A stretch of 64,000 nt of DNA from Punica granatum (Eukaryota; Streptophyta; Magnoliopsida; Myrtales; Lythraceae), in contig NC_045127.1 of NCBI RefSeq assembly GCF_007655135.1, forward strand, positions 24,594,199-24,658,198. The letters run 5' to 3'. The translations under genes and the position numbers were made by a program. Below are positions 1 to 12,000 of the stretch, piece by piece. Within the stretch, counting starts at the first letter, position 1. Every line of letters begins with the position of its first letter. The notes under the pieces are model-generated. The model was not told where the DNA came from and searched no databases. It was given only the letters and a program-made list of their open reading frames with translations.

Positions 1-835
1 TTCAACCGCTTATTAAATCGTGGAAATCGTCCCTTCAGCTAGGGATGGATGGCAGTGGTGCATCTTAATTGGACCACTTTTTGCGCCACATGATCGCAAC
101 CAGGGTCCAGATGATTATGGTACGAAACTGTTTTTTAAATTTGAAAGCTGCTGAATACTGTGTTCGTGCGAATTTAATTAAGAAAAGAAAAACTGAAGAT
201 ATAAATTGCAGCTTTCTTCATATATATCATATATATTTACTTTAGGTTCATTCCCTAACTCGCCATGCCCGTTAACACGCCCTTGATTCATTAGCAAGTT
301 GAATAAAACATTAATAAAATTAGATAGATAGTATAGTAGATTTAATTGGGAATAAATTTTTCATTCTATTCCTTATTAGTTCCATTTGGTTATTAAGCCC
401 ACTTGATTAACTTTTAGATAATTTGTTATAATATTATTTTCGGCTACGACGCCATGCATATAACCGTCATTCTCTGATGGTGCAGATATGATGGCCTTCT
501 GATTTTAAAATCGCTGGGTTCATGCTGTGAGTGTGGGGTGTGCAGTTTTAGACCATAGGGTGGTTATGGTTCTCGTAGTAGTTACATGTTACCACCCGTT
601 ATTATCCCTACCTTTATTAGTGTGGTGAAATCCCCAAAATCATACTGGCCACATTTTTTGTCTCTGGTTTAATCAGCTGAACCGCAATTTAAATTAGTCA
701 AGACACGTGAAGTCCCCATTTCACTGGAAAATGGAAGTACATGTGTAATACCTACTTGACAGCATCGACAGTTTTGAATATTGGTAACATTGAAAAATGG
801 ATGGACAATCTACCATAATGGCATCATGTTTCCAA
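1..835. other. Unrecognised AT-rich DNA, no gene seen
   Basis: No long reading frame and no similarity to the LTR families in the rest of the window that I can see by eye. It has runs of A/T-rich sequence near 180-430. It ends near 835, where LTR B-like sequence begins. It could be host intergenic DNA or an older, unrecognisable transposon. Confidence 0.4.
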
Positions 836-2032
836 GAGAGAGTGGCCGAATGCTCCTTGACCCATCTCGGGTCAAGATCGACCTCCTCTTCGTCGATGTA
901 AACTCATTCTCATATTTGTTGTAATCGCATTTTCCGTTGTGTCGTTAATCACGCGATAAATAGCATGTTAAGCGCGTTAGTTTAAGTATTATGCATGGAT
1001 TCAAGTTTCGGTGATTATTTTGGGCCCATGAGGGTCCAAGAGCACATTGGTCGTCATCGACCGGGTGTTCTTGGCTTTCAAGGACCCGTTTCGGTCCCCG
1101 TGTCACGAATTGATTCCGTTAACCCCGTAACGTTCAAGACTCAAGGCTATAACCATTAATCATTCCACATACGGGAAAATAGGATGTATCATTCGGCTAA
1201 GTAAATCATTCGGCTTAAAATAAATCGCACGAACCGGCCATTAACTTATAATCACATCGATGGGTCACAAAACGTTGGAAATGCCCTTTTAAAATCCACG
1301 ATTTCGGAAGCACCAAGATGCATAACGCACGTAGCATGGGCATCTAGGGAATGCTCGTGCACCTTAACTCGAGTCCGGGCCCGATTTGAGGTGGCTCGAG
1401 TCAGGATGTATGAACATTCCTTTGACCACTTTAGGCGGAATGAGCATTTTCTTGGTTTTTTTGGGGTCGGCATGGCCCCGATAGATCCAAGGGATTGGTT
1501 GACACTGGCTACAGACTTTTGATAGTCCGTGTCATGTGATCTCAATTTTGCATGAGCACTTTACACATTTTACAATTCAAGGTCATAATCGTCATTTCGT
1601 GAATCACGCGTTAGGGTGATCGAAATATTTCAAGCCACGGGCGAAGATGAGCAGCTCGCTCAGGTGCAGGTTTCATTTGCATAGCCCTCTCCATCCGGTT
1701 TAGGTGTTTCTATCATCCTAGTGTAGATTCGGGTACTTAGATCCGATATCTCTGTCATAAAACGTCAAAAACCTAACTAATCGTTCATTCGACTTAATTG
1801 TATATTAGAAATGGTTAGGCGGAACTCTAGGTTCCAAATCTTGGGCCAAAGCGCGCATTCTTGGCATAACCTGTAAAGCTCGCGCTGCCATTATACAAAA
1901 TAACTTAAAACGAACCCATGCACACGTAGTCGATTTAGCACCGCGTTCTAACATGTTTCCTTGCTTGTATAGGCTAGAAAATTACTTGCCAATTAACCCC
2001 GGTTCATAATTGGACTAATCACGTAAATACGG
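836..2032 (+). repeat. Tat-type LTR B fragment (3' part)
   Basis: This block runs parallel to 3010-4220, 7480-8800, 29440-30480 and 62100-63200. Shared landmarks in order are a 'gggtcaag' block, a 'ggttgtaatcgca' block, an 'aatgcccttttaaaatcc' block and a 'gaactctaggttccaaatct' block. It breaks off at 2032, inside the sequence that continues as 'cacatacggtataataac' in the next copy, where a new LTR start takes over. It has no start of its own, so it is a truncated LTR. The 97-codon frame on the minus strand here is not conserved in the other copies. Confidence 0.65.
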
Positions 2033-4484
2033 TATCAGCACCCCATTCTTGTCCACAGGCACCAACAAAGAACACCAACAACGACCTTGGCCAAGACCTG
2101 ACAAGCAAGATAGAAGAAGGCCTAGCAAAAGCTCGGGTCACTATTCACGCTCAGGTGAGCAGGGGCAAACATGCATTCAGAGGGCATGGGCTATAGAAGA
2201 GAAGTCGGGGCCACCAGAAGGTCACAGCAAGGAACCGGAGAAGTCGGGTAAGCAACGGGCAGTGGGATGACAGAAGCCAGCACTACAGTACTATTCATCG
2301 CCGGATCGCCAGAGTATTAGAAGGTACCCAATATGGGGTTCTAAAAATACCTTATGGTACCAAAACTTTCAATGAAATCTCCACGCGCATTCCGGAAATC
2401 ATCTGCCTAAGCCAAGGCACTCTCGAACATCCGTAGACGCTCTTCTACCGGAGCTCCCGAGATTCCCACTCCTCAAGCAAATCAATGGCACCTGAAGATA
2501 GGCCTGGCCACACCCAAGGGTCACCAGGACCAGGGAACAGGTTTCAGACCGTTTTACGGAAGTCATTATGATCTCCCGAGTGGATCCGGACCGAAGAAAA
2601 TAGAGCCCTTTCTATAGAAAAATGTAGCCGGAGACCCTTTTTAATGAATCGTCAGTGCACGAAATCCACGTCAATCAATCCCAAGAACCTCAATGGTTAG
2701 GGGAATAAACTCTAATCGCACTGCACGACTCATTTAGGTTTTCCAAGTACAGTTTCAGCGGAAAAATGACATCTTTCAAATGGAATCTCGCGCTCGGAGC
2801 TTGTTCTGAGAAATGTTAATACCCGATCTCCGCACCACCCATTCCCAACAACCCCATAGGGCCCAGGAAATCATTTCGACTGGGATCACACAACTCACCA
2901 AGGTCTCCCAAGTAGCATTATTTATCGTGTTTGATATTTGAGCATGCGAGAAATATTCGAAATCGGGTTAAAGAGACCGACTAAAACTCGAAATGGGTCA
3001 TGGAAGCTCACAGCCTTCCTCAAGCGGAGAGGGCCGAGAGCTCCTCGACCTCATTCGGGTCAAGGACGACCACTTTATTTCGATTAATGTCAATTCTCGG
3101 TTTGGTTGTAATTACATTCTTCATTTTATCGTCAATTATGAGATAAATAGCATGTTATGCACGTTAGATTAAGTGTTATGTATGTATTCGGGTATCGGTG
3201 AATATTTCGGGCCCATGAAGATCCAAGAGCACATCGGTCATCATCAACCGGGTGTTCTTGGCTTTCAAGGACCCATTTCGGTCCCTGTGCCACGAATCGA
3301 TTCCATTAACCCGTAATGTTCAAGGTTCAAGGCCTTAACCATTTACAATTCCACACGTGGAAAACGGGACGACTCACATGGCTAAACAAACCATTCGGCT
3401 TAAGTTAAATCGCGTGAACTGGATAATAATTTGTAATCTCGTCGACGGGTCACGCATTGTTTTGAAATACCCTTTTCATAAGCATCGAGACAAATAACGC
3501 ACGTAGCATGGGCATCTAGGGAATGCTCGTGCACTTTGACTCGAGTTCGGGCCCGATTTGAGGCGGCTCTGGTCGATGTGTATTAACCTTCCTTAGACCA
3601 CTCCCGGGCAGAACAATCATTTTCTCGGCTCTTTCGGGGTCGACGTGATTCCAATAGACCCAAGGGATCGATCGGCATTGGCTACGAACTTTCGATATTC
3701 CTTGTCACATGATCTAAATTTGCACTAACACTTTACGCATTTTACAGTTTAAGGGCATAACTGTTTTTTCGTGAATCGCCGACATCCTAGGCATTAGGAT
3801 GATCGATACACCCTATGTCATGGTGGAGAAGGGCAACTCGTCTAGGTGCAAGTGTCACGCATAGCCATCTTTACCCGATTTGGGTGTTTCTGTCATTCTA
3901 CCGTAGATTCGAGTACTTAGATCTGATATTCCTATTGTAAAACGTGCAGAAACCAAACTAACCATTCATACGACCTAATTAAGCATTAGATAATAGCTAG
4001 ATGGAACTCTAGATTCCAAATCTAGGGTCTAAACACGTGTTTGGCATAATCAGTGAAACCACAGTGTCGCAATACATAACAAGATTAAAACAAACCCACA
4101 CGCGCATAATCGACCTAGTACTGCATCCTAGCATGTTTTTCTTGCTTGTCTAGGCTAGAAAATTGTTTGCCAATGAACCCCGATCCATAATTGGTTAATC
4201 ACGCACATACGGTATAATAACACAACTTGTCTATATTTATTAGTTTTCATATGTCTATATTAGTTTTTGTTTGTTTTTCGCTTTTAATTGCTGATCTATT
4301 GCAGTTCAAGCCCAAACTCGTAGGTTATACTTCGCACAGGGTCCAACGCCCCGAACAATCGATCATGGGGTCCAATGCCCCCACACACATCGAGCGCGCA
4401 CAACCCGAGTGCGGATTGGTATCTAGCCTCGAATCACCACTTCACTCCGAGTAGTGGCTAAGTGGAAGACGACTCGGATTGGGT
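2033..4484 (+). repeat. Truncated Tat-type LTR B with internal deletion
   Basis: Begins TATCAGCACCCCATTC, a one-base variant of the family start TGTCAGCACCCCATTTTGG. The first ~850 bases match the starts at 58335 and 59213 (shared 'actattca' block, 'caatatggg..tctaaaaata' block, 'caccaggaccagg' block). Near 2930 it jumps to the part of the LTR that lies near 7420 in the next copy, so more than 2 kb of middle is missing. It ends at 4484 in the 'gacgactcggattgggt' block, which continues with 'gtgtgaa' in the copy at 63460. It is a head-to-tail neighbour of the copies on either side. Confidence 0.7.
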
Positions 4485-4769
4485 TATCAGCACCCCATTT
4501 TGGTCCAACGGCTCCTAAACAGAATGTCAGCAACAAACATGGCCATAGCCCGACAGACATGACAAAACAAGGCTCAACAATGCCCGGGCTACTATTCATA
4601 GACATGATCAGCAAGGGGCAATCATATAGAATGAGCATCGAATCATACATAAAAGTCCCAAAATGCAACCCAAAGAGACCAAAAAGGACAATTGATTCCA
4701 AAGTGACAAAAGGCTAGCTCACTATAGTGCTATTCCCTGGCAATTGGCCCGAGCATCAGAAGACACCCA

Positions 4770-5230
4770 AGCAGAAACCCCACTTGGACGTATTCAGGAA
4801 AACATGCAATTCTCCTAAGCAAATCCAATTTGGACTCAAATGCACGTGCACAGTAATCGGTCAGGATCCGTTTTCGACAAAACAGAGCACATAAGGGCTA
4901 CAGAGCACATCAAAATCCTTTTTGGTGCCAAACTGAAGATTCAACCGGGCACATTCAGGAAATCAGTCACATTTCCCAAGCAAATCCAAAATAGGCACAA
5001 ACGCACGCGCTCAATGAACAGTCAGGGTCGTTTTTGACTGAACAGAGCATACAGCTATCACCAAGCATGTTAAACTGTTTGGTGCCAAATCGAAGATTTG
5101 GCTCGACCATATTCAGGGAATCAGCCACATTGGCCGAGCAAAGACAAAAAGATTTCAAGTGCATGCGCCCGAGAGATAGTACAAAGTCTGCTTTGACAGA
5201 ATAGAGAACACAGATGTCTCCGGCACGTCC
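4770..5230 (+). repeat. Imperfect ~160-bp tandem repeat in LTR
   Basis: Three diverged units recur with shared landmarks: 'tttggtgccaa' near 4919 and 5080, 'attcagg(a/g)aa' near 4793, 4955 and 5112, and 'aagcaaa' or 'gagcaaa' just after each. The spacing is about 160 bases. The repeat appears to account for the longer, divergent 5' part of this LTR copy. Confidence 0.6.
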
Positions 5231-5269
5231 GAATACTCGCAGGGTACCATGTGAGCACCAACCACAAAT

Positions 5270-5570
5270 CCTAAGGGCAAAATGGTCATTTGACAAACCT
5301 GAATGCAGAACATGCCCAAATATGCAGTACAGTGCTCAAATGCACAAACATGCGATAGAAAAGGCCAAATTGATTCCGAGCATCTGAACTGAGCAAAACC
5401 AACCATTGACCCCCGGGCAAGGGCAAAATGGTCATTTGGCCCGTGTAAAGCGCAAAACATGCAAAATGAGCATAATAGTGCATAGACACACGAGTAAACG
5501 ATAGAAGTGGTCAATTTTGGCTCCGACCATCCGAACCGAGTAAAATTGACCTCAAGCACTTGGATCACAC
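5270..5570 (+). repeat. Two ~147-bp direct repeats in LTR
   Basis: 'gggcaaaatggtcatttg' occurs near 5276 and again near 5423, each followed by similar sequence: 'aacatgc', then a 'cgatagaa' block, then 'ccgagcatc' or 'ccgaccatc'. This is a local tandem duplication next to the ~160-bp units. Confidence 0.6.
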
Positions 5571-6170
5571 AAAATACCTCACATTACCCGAATATAACCG
5601 ATGTGGGCTCATTCGAATCATTTTGCACGCACATTGCTCATGCAGTGCTTACTTGAACCACGGGCCTCAAACGCACGAATAATCGGGACTCTAGCTTTTC
5701 CAATTTTCTCCTCAAGCCATGTGGGACCTGCAGCTACTCAAATACTTCCAAGTGTCCAAACATGGCAACATTGGTCTCGTTTGAATCATTTTTCACGTGC
5801 ATTACCGATTCGGCCTTCATTCGAACCTTGGGACTCGAACACGTGACTAACCGGGACCCGAACTTCCCCAACTCAACTCCAAACCATGTGGGATGCACTA
5901 GCCCACCTTGGCCGACCTCCAAGCCGTGTGGGGGCCACAACCAGCAGCCATCCCTGCTGGCGCCCACCATCCTAGCCGCCCTAGCTCCATGGTCGACTTC
6001 TTCAAGCCAAATTGCACTTGGCTTCATCTTCTTCCAAGCCAACTTGCACCAACTTGCTCCAAAATATCAAGCCACCATTCTTGACCCTAAAGAGCCCCAA
6101 TGCAATCGGCCTTGCCCTAATCTCCCCTTAATTGCACTTGATTTTTTCTAATTGGCTCATTAGGCACTTC

Positions 6171-6178
6171 TATATAAG
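6171..6178 (+). promoter_or_regulatory. Candidate LTR TATA box
   Basis: TATATAAG lies in a region whose counterparts in the other B LTRs are TTTATAAG (27929) and CCTATAAG (60784). All are followed by a CAT or CACC block and 'ttaagctaatcac' or 'ttaagcttaatcac'. A TATA-like motif held at one place in several LTR copies fits the Pol II promoter of the LTR. No transcript evidence is available here. Confidence 0.5.
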
Positions 6179-8570
6179 TCCTATGCATCATTAAGCTAAT
6201 CACTTCCACTCTTGCCATTCTCTCTCAAGCATTCTCTCTAAAAAATCCTCTCAAAGCACTCCCAAAGAGGTATGGTCATCCAGCCCTCTCACTTGCCCGA
6301 AACAAGGCCAACTTGACTGAAAACAAACCGTTTTTCGGCGACCGGCCACTCGACTTTGCCCGAGCCTTAAACTAAACATATAACCCCCATGTTTTCGACC
6401 TCTCGAGTCCATTGGTTGTGTTGGTTTTGTCATTTGAGGCCTCCATCTGTCCATTCCAGTCCATCACAAAACCAAGTTGCTTACCCGATCTTAGGTAACC
6501 CGGTCACTTGGGCAAGCTGGTCCCCCTTGTGTGGGCTAGCCCTTGGTGTTTTGGCTCAAGCACAACCTTAAACACTCACCAGGGGTCCTCTCGAAGCAAA
6601 GAACCACCGTGCAACTTAGTAAAACCATCCCTTTCTCTCACTTATCTTTACCGGGTTGAAGAAAAAAACAGTTTTGGGCTAACCGGTTCTCTCTTTAGCT
6701 CACGGTTTAGTACAGGTTGTGGCACAACTCGAGCCACCTGCAACCACCTCCAGCACCCACTTGGGAAGCCTACCAGCCCGTGCCAACTCAGGGAGCAATC
6801 TCGAGCCCCCTAGTTTGGCCGAGTCTTTCTCGGGTGACTTTGTGCTTCTCAGGTCAGCACTGTCTAGTGGTGCACCCGTGCATCCAGCGTGCATCCACCA
6901 ATTTCTCTGACGTTTCTCCAAGCCTCAAGGCTAAGTATAACCCTCTTACGACTTAGAGAAGTTAGGACTCTTAGACCTTTAAATTTATGAGTGATAAGGT
7001 GATTTTTCAATCGGTCTATTGCTTGCTTTTGTTTAGTTTCGTTATTTTGGCTTTGTAACAATATATGTGCGTGAAGGGATGCGTGTAATATTCTAGCATG
7101 ACGGGAAGTAACTTAAATCGTAACAAGGGAGACCATCACGGCTCAAAAGAGCCATGAAGGCTCTCGGCTATACCTCAAGGGAGAGGAGTTGAGAGCTCTC
7201 TTGACTCTCTTGGGTCCTTAATGGCCTCCTTTGCATCGATCTTGGTCATTTCCCGCGTTTTTACATTATTCGACATTGTATGTGTCGGTGTCGTTTTATA
7301 GATTCCATTAAAAATCATGTTTATGCATGTTTGAATGCTTGTCTACGATTATAAGAGCATAGCGGCACCGACTTCATAAATATTTGTGATTATCGTGTTA
7401 TATGTGTGTTGCATGCGAGAAACGCTCGAAACCGGGGTAAAGAAACCATGCATGACCCGTGACGGGTCAAGAACACTCTCGATCATCCTTGAGGGGAGTG
7501 AGCCGAGAGTTTATTGACCCATTTTGGGTCAAGCATGGCTTCTCTAGTTCGATTGAACATTGATTCTCGGATTGGTTGTAATCGCACGTTTCATTATGTT
7601 GATAACCGGACGATAAATCGCACGTCGAGCATATTAATTCAAGCAAATCGATTCATAGACTTGTACGCATAAAGCACAAGTCCATAATCATTAAAACAAT
7701 TTCACACACGGGAAAATGGGACGTGCAATTCGGTTAAGCAAGTCATGGGACTTTAAGCAAAGATGCATGAATTGGGTAATAACCGGTAATCGCGTCGACA
7801 GATTAAGAACAGGTGTCCTTGCCCTTTTTTGAATCCAAATTTTGCAAATTAGTGAGACACGTGGTCCGATGTAGCATGGGCATTCGAGGAAAACTCGCAT
7901 ATCCTGACTAGAGAATATGCCTAATTTTAGGCTGCTTGGGTCATGATACGGGAGTTTTCTTTGGACCACTCTGGGGTAGACCGACCGATCTTTTGGCTCC
8001 CTTGGGGTCCAACCATTATCCTGAAAGATCCAAGAGACCGGTTGACACAGGCTACAGGTCGAGGTGGTCCGCATCACGTAATCTCACCCTTTTCGCGCAT
8101 TTCTTTTAAAACGCAAGGGCAATGTCATCGGTTCTTAAATTAGTGACACCCCTAGGGTTAGCATAACCAAAACACTACCAATTGGGAGTAATCAGGCAAC
8201 CTATGTAGGCGCAAGTTCATCTGCATTGCCCGTTTCCCCCAACTGATGTGTTTCCGTTATCCTAACATAGCTTCGGGCGCTTAAGAAATCGGACTAAAGG
8301 CACGATCGGGGATGGCCCGTGAAAAGTTGCGAGCCGTGGTACATTCATGGCATTCTATGCCCCGTTTCCATAAGTTTGTGCGTAGAACGAGTTATTCTGT
8401 CATAAAATGCAGAATTCGACTAAACGTGCACTTGGAATAACCAAATATGGGTAAATATGCGAAAGGGGTTAGATTTTGGGCTTTCAAGTGAACAACATGT
8501 TCTTGGCATAATTTGTAAAGCTACATTATCATCACGCTGAATAACTCTAAAATAGACCCACACATGCTTA

Positions 8571-8681
8571 GGGTGTGTTTGTTTTTTAAAAAATTTCAAC
8601 TCAACTCAACTCCACTTATCTTGAAGATAAGTGGAGTTGAGTTCAGTTGAGATGAACATTTTTTCGAAAACAAACACACCC
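8571..8681. mobile_element. Foldback MITE with TTA target duplication (Tourist/Harbinger-like)
   Basis: The 111-bp element has perfect 15-bp terminal inverted repeats, GGGTGTGTTTGTTTT and its complement at 8667-8681. The interior is also nearly palindromic around the 'cacttatcttgaagataagtg' centre, so the whole element can fold into one hairpin. It is flanked on both sides by TTA (8568-8570 and 8682-8684). A 3-bp TTA/TAA duplication and a GGG..TGTTTG-type end are known of Tourist-like MITEs moved by PIF/Harbinger transposases. The other B LTRs lack it at this position, so it inserted into this copy after it had arisen. It has no coding capacity. Confidence 0.85.
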
Positions 8682-8969
8682 TTAGTTGGCCTAGCACTGT
8701 GCTCACTTTCTTGTTCTGTTTAGGCTAGGAAATTGTTTGCCAAGCAACCCCGGCTAATAACTGACTAATCACGTAAATGTAAACATACCACTTGTTTGCA
8801 ATCACATGTTTTTCTGCTTTTGTCTGTTTTTATCTGTTTTTATCTGTTTTCATCCATTTTTATATGTTCTCGCATGTTGCTTGCTGTTTGATCACAGTTC
8901 GAGTCCGAACCCATAGGAAACACCTTGCACGGGGTCCAACGCCCCAAATTGTCGATCATGGGTTCAACA

Positions 8970-9096
8970 CCCTGTACGAACCCGAATGTGGACTCTCGTC
9001 GGGGCCCGCATTGCGCGCTTTTGGATCGCGCGGCTTGGGAGTGTCCACCTTCCCGTGGGGACGCGTGACGGACACGCGTGAGAGAAGGAGTCGCCA
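8970..9096 (-). other. Tat 5' UTR stub and primer-binding site (minus strand)
   Basis: On the minus strand TGGCGACTCC lies at 9096-9087. It matches the tRNA-Arg-type primer site known from Tat/Ogre elements, and the same string occurs at 31503-31512. The ~115 bases after it ('gggaaggtgga', 'ctcccaagccgcg', 'ccccgacgag') match the 5' UTR at 31513-31640. The UTR ends near 8970, where it meets the + strand LTR B. No gag follows. Confidence 0.7.
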
Positions 9097-12000
9097 CTTA
9101 TCATTTTACGACCCGAAGGTCGAGGGCGGATAAGTTACCCGGGTCTAGGGGTATGGAACACCTAGTTTGTCGTTAAGGCATTGATCTGTGCGGAACCGGA
9201 AAATCCGTGTTCGGGGGTTCATGTTACGTGCGGGCCTATATCCCGCACGCCCTTTTGGTACTCTGGTTTGCTAGGCTTGCATGTTTTATGATTTACCGCA
9301 TGAATTAAGCTGCACTCGGCTCGCACGTTTTGACACCGGAGATTCGGTAAACCAAACGATGTCGGTTGAGAAGCCGAGAGAGAAGTAAGCCCGTAGGTCG
9401 GGGAGTTGGTTCACAATCTTGCGTTACAGTTCATCGAACCATGGAGGTTGAATCCCTGCGTGAACCAGAACCGCGAGTTCTTGGATTTACTTGTATCTGG
9501 GCAAGCATTAGACCGATTCGATTAATTCGACTCTCGGACCGTTCGCTCACCGACTGGAATTCTTACAAAATAAATGTACAAAATAAAATCCTTACAATGC
9601 TCTCGAAAACAATAAATACAAATTACAAAAGGGTCGAATTCCAGTCGTTTCGCGTTCGGTTATTATTCCACTCTAACTCACCGTGAGTTTAGGAAAAAGA
9701 CCGAAGAACTGAAATTCAATGGACGCGCTCACTGAATAGGGCGTTGGACCCTGTGAGTGTTGATTGGGGCGTTGGACCCTGTGATCGATGATTAGGGTGT
9801 TGAACCCTAATATTATTCGGCCTAGGGATCAGGCTCGACCCGCATGGCAAACAGGTGCGGAAAGATAACACGCAACATGTTAATAACAGACAAGGTGTTT
9901 TGTTATTATCGAGTGTACGTGTTTTAACAAGTTTATTAATCCAAGGGTGTTTTTGCAAGCAAATGCCATATGCTAAGCAATCAAACACATGCCAATGTTT
10001 TAGTATTCTGCTTTTGTTGGAAATTTGGAAAAGAGAATCGAATCTCATGTGTGTGGATTGCTTTTATAGTGATTCGGTGTTGTAACACTGAATTACCACT
10101 GAATTGATCCAAACTTGTATTTTGACTCTAGATTTGGAATCTAGAATTCCTCCTAACCATTATCTAGTGTTTGGTTAGGTCGAGTGAAAGGTTAATCAGC
10201 ATTTTGCATGTTTTCTGACAGAGATAACCATTTTAGTTACCCGAGTCTATGTTAGGATGACAGAAACTCATCAGTTGGATAAGAAAAGGCTATGCAGATG
10301 AACCTGCACCTGAACAGGTAGCCCGTTCTTATCCCGTACTGTAGTGTTTCTGTCATGCTAACCCTAAGAGTGTCGCTGAATTGTGAAAAGACGATTTTGC
10401 CCTTTATTTGAAAATTGTTTTCAGAAAAGGGGAAACATCGCAGTGCGGGCCACCTCGGCCTGTAGCCGATGTCGACCAATTCCCTGGATCATCCAGGGTT
10501 GTGCAAGAACCCCGAAAAAGCTAAAGAACCGGTCGATCTGCCCGGAAGTGATCTAGAAAGATCTTTTGTATCCTGACCTGAGTTACTTGGAATCAGGTAA
10601 AAACTCAAGTTGAGACACAGAAACCCTTTTCAAACGTTCATGCTACATCGGACCGCGCGTTTCGGGTTTTGAAATTGATAAGTTTGAAAAGGGCACCAAC
10701 GTCATTTGACAACTCATCGATGCGAGTTATCAGTTAATGACCAATTCATGCAAAATTGTTTAGATTGAATGAATTAACCGTGTGAACGTCCCGATTAACC
10801 CATTCGTAGAATTAATGCTTAAGGTTATTGCCGAATGCATTAATTAAGAAAACGATTCGTGATTCGACGACCAAAACGAATCCATAATGATCAAGGATAA
10901 TTCGGTTGAATAATCGACAATATCCTTATAACCGAATGGATCCGAATGAGTCCTCGATACATGAATCCATGCACGTTTATTTTAAAAGAGTCTTTAAACG
11001 ATACTTTAACATAGGAATCGTAAAGACATTGAAAGTAAAAATTCACACAATCCGATAAACGAATTAAACTCGAGATAAGGAAATCATTCTTGATCCAAGA
11101 AAGGCCAAGAAGCCCTCGGCTTCATCTTATCAAAGGTGGCCGAAAGTTCTCATGGCTTAATTCGAGTCACAAATGATTTCCTAACCGCGGTTTAATTATT
11201 TTTCGCATGCTCAAGCATCAACCATGATGAATAACACTTCTTTTTAACAAAAAGCTGGTGTTATCATGATTTGATTAACTCATTTAAACATACAAACATT
11301 CACAAACATGTTACTTAGGGAATAGATAAAATAACACCGGCTTCATGCGTGCAAGAACAACAAAATAAGCTCGGAAACTAACTTGGATCGGCTAAGGAGA
11401 CCGATCTTAACCCGAAAAGAGCAATTTAAGTCTCAACCCTCTCATTTAGAGACTTGGCCGAGAGTTAGTTTGCCATTCCCGGGTCGAGATAGTCTTCCTT
11501 ACGACGATCCAAACCTTTTTCCGACATGCTAGCAAGTTATAAGGTAGTGCACATGCATAATATTACATAAAATTGCATAAAAATTAAATCTTGCAAGTTA
11601 AACATGAATGAAACACCATAATACTCCATAGCCATGCAAAAATATGAAAAGCCCTAACTCCTCTAGGTCGAGAATGTTTTACCTAGCCTCGGGATACAAG
11701 GAAAGAGTCGGGGAAGTGTTTGAGAGTCGGGTGACTCGGTGGAACCCTTGAAAAAGTATTCAGGTGCAAGGGTGGACGTGCACGAGCACGGTCAAGCGCG
11801 GTGACGGGCGTCGGGCACGATGACCGGTGTTGGCAGGCACGATGACAGGCGCTGGTGATGCTGGTGACGGGCGCTGGTGGCGCTGGTGACGGGCGTTGGT
11901 GACGAGCGCTGGTGGCGCTGGTGACGGGCGTTGGTGACGGGCGCTGGTGGCGCTGGTGACGGGCGCTGAAGACAGGCGCGCGCGTGTATGGTGACGGGCG

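Larger units (their letters stand above)
4485..8970 (+). repeat. Tat-type LTR B (variant with divergent 5' part)
   Basis: Starts TATCAGCACCCCATTTTGG at 4485. The first ~1.1 kb differs from the other B copies and holds its own internal repeats. From about 5590 it follows the same order as 60350-63350: the 'ttgggctcattcgaatc' block, a TATA-box region, a 'gacgggaa' block and the 'gaactctag' block. It stops near 8970, within the 'ggtccaacgcccc' block, and joins the 5' UTR of an oppositely oriented Tat element. It has no PBS of its own. A MITE sits inside it. Small frames on both strands are not conserved between copies. Confidence 0.65.

Noticed and set aside
5155..5568. 137-codon cysteine-rich minus-strand frame
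   Set aside because: Falls on the ~160-bp and ~147-bp repeats of the LTR; the repeated 'PNDHFALAR' motif reflects the DNA repeat; no family recognised.
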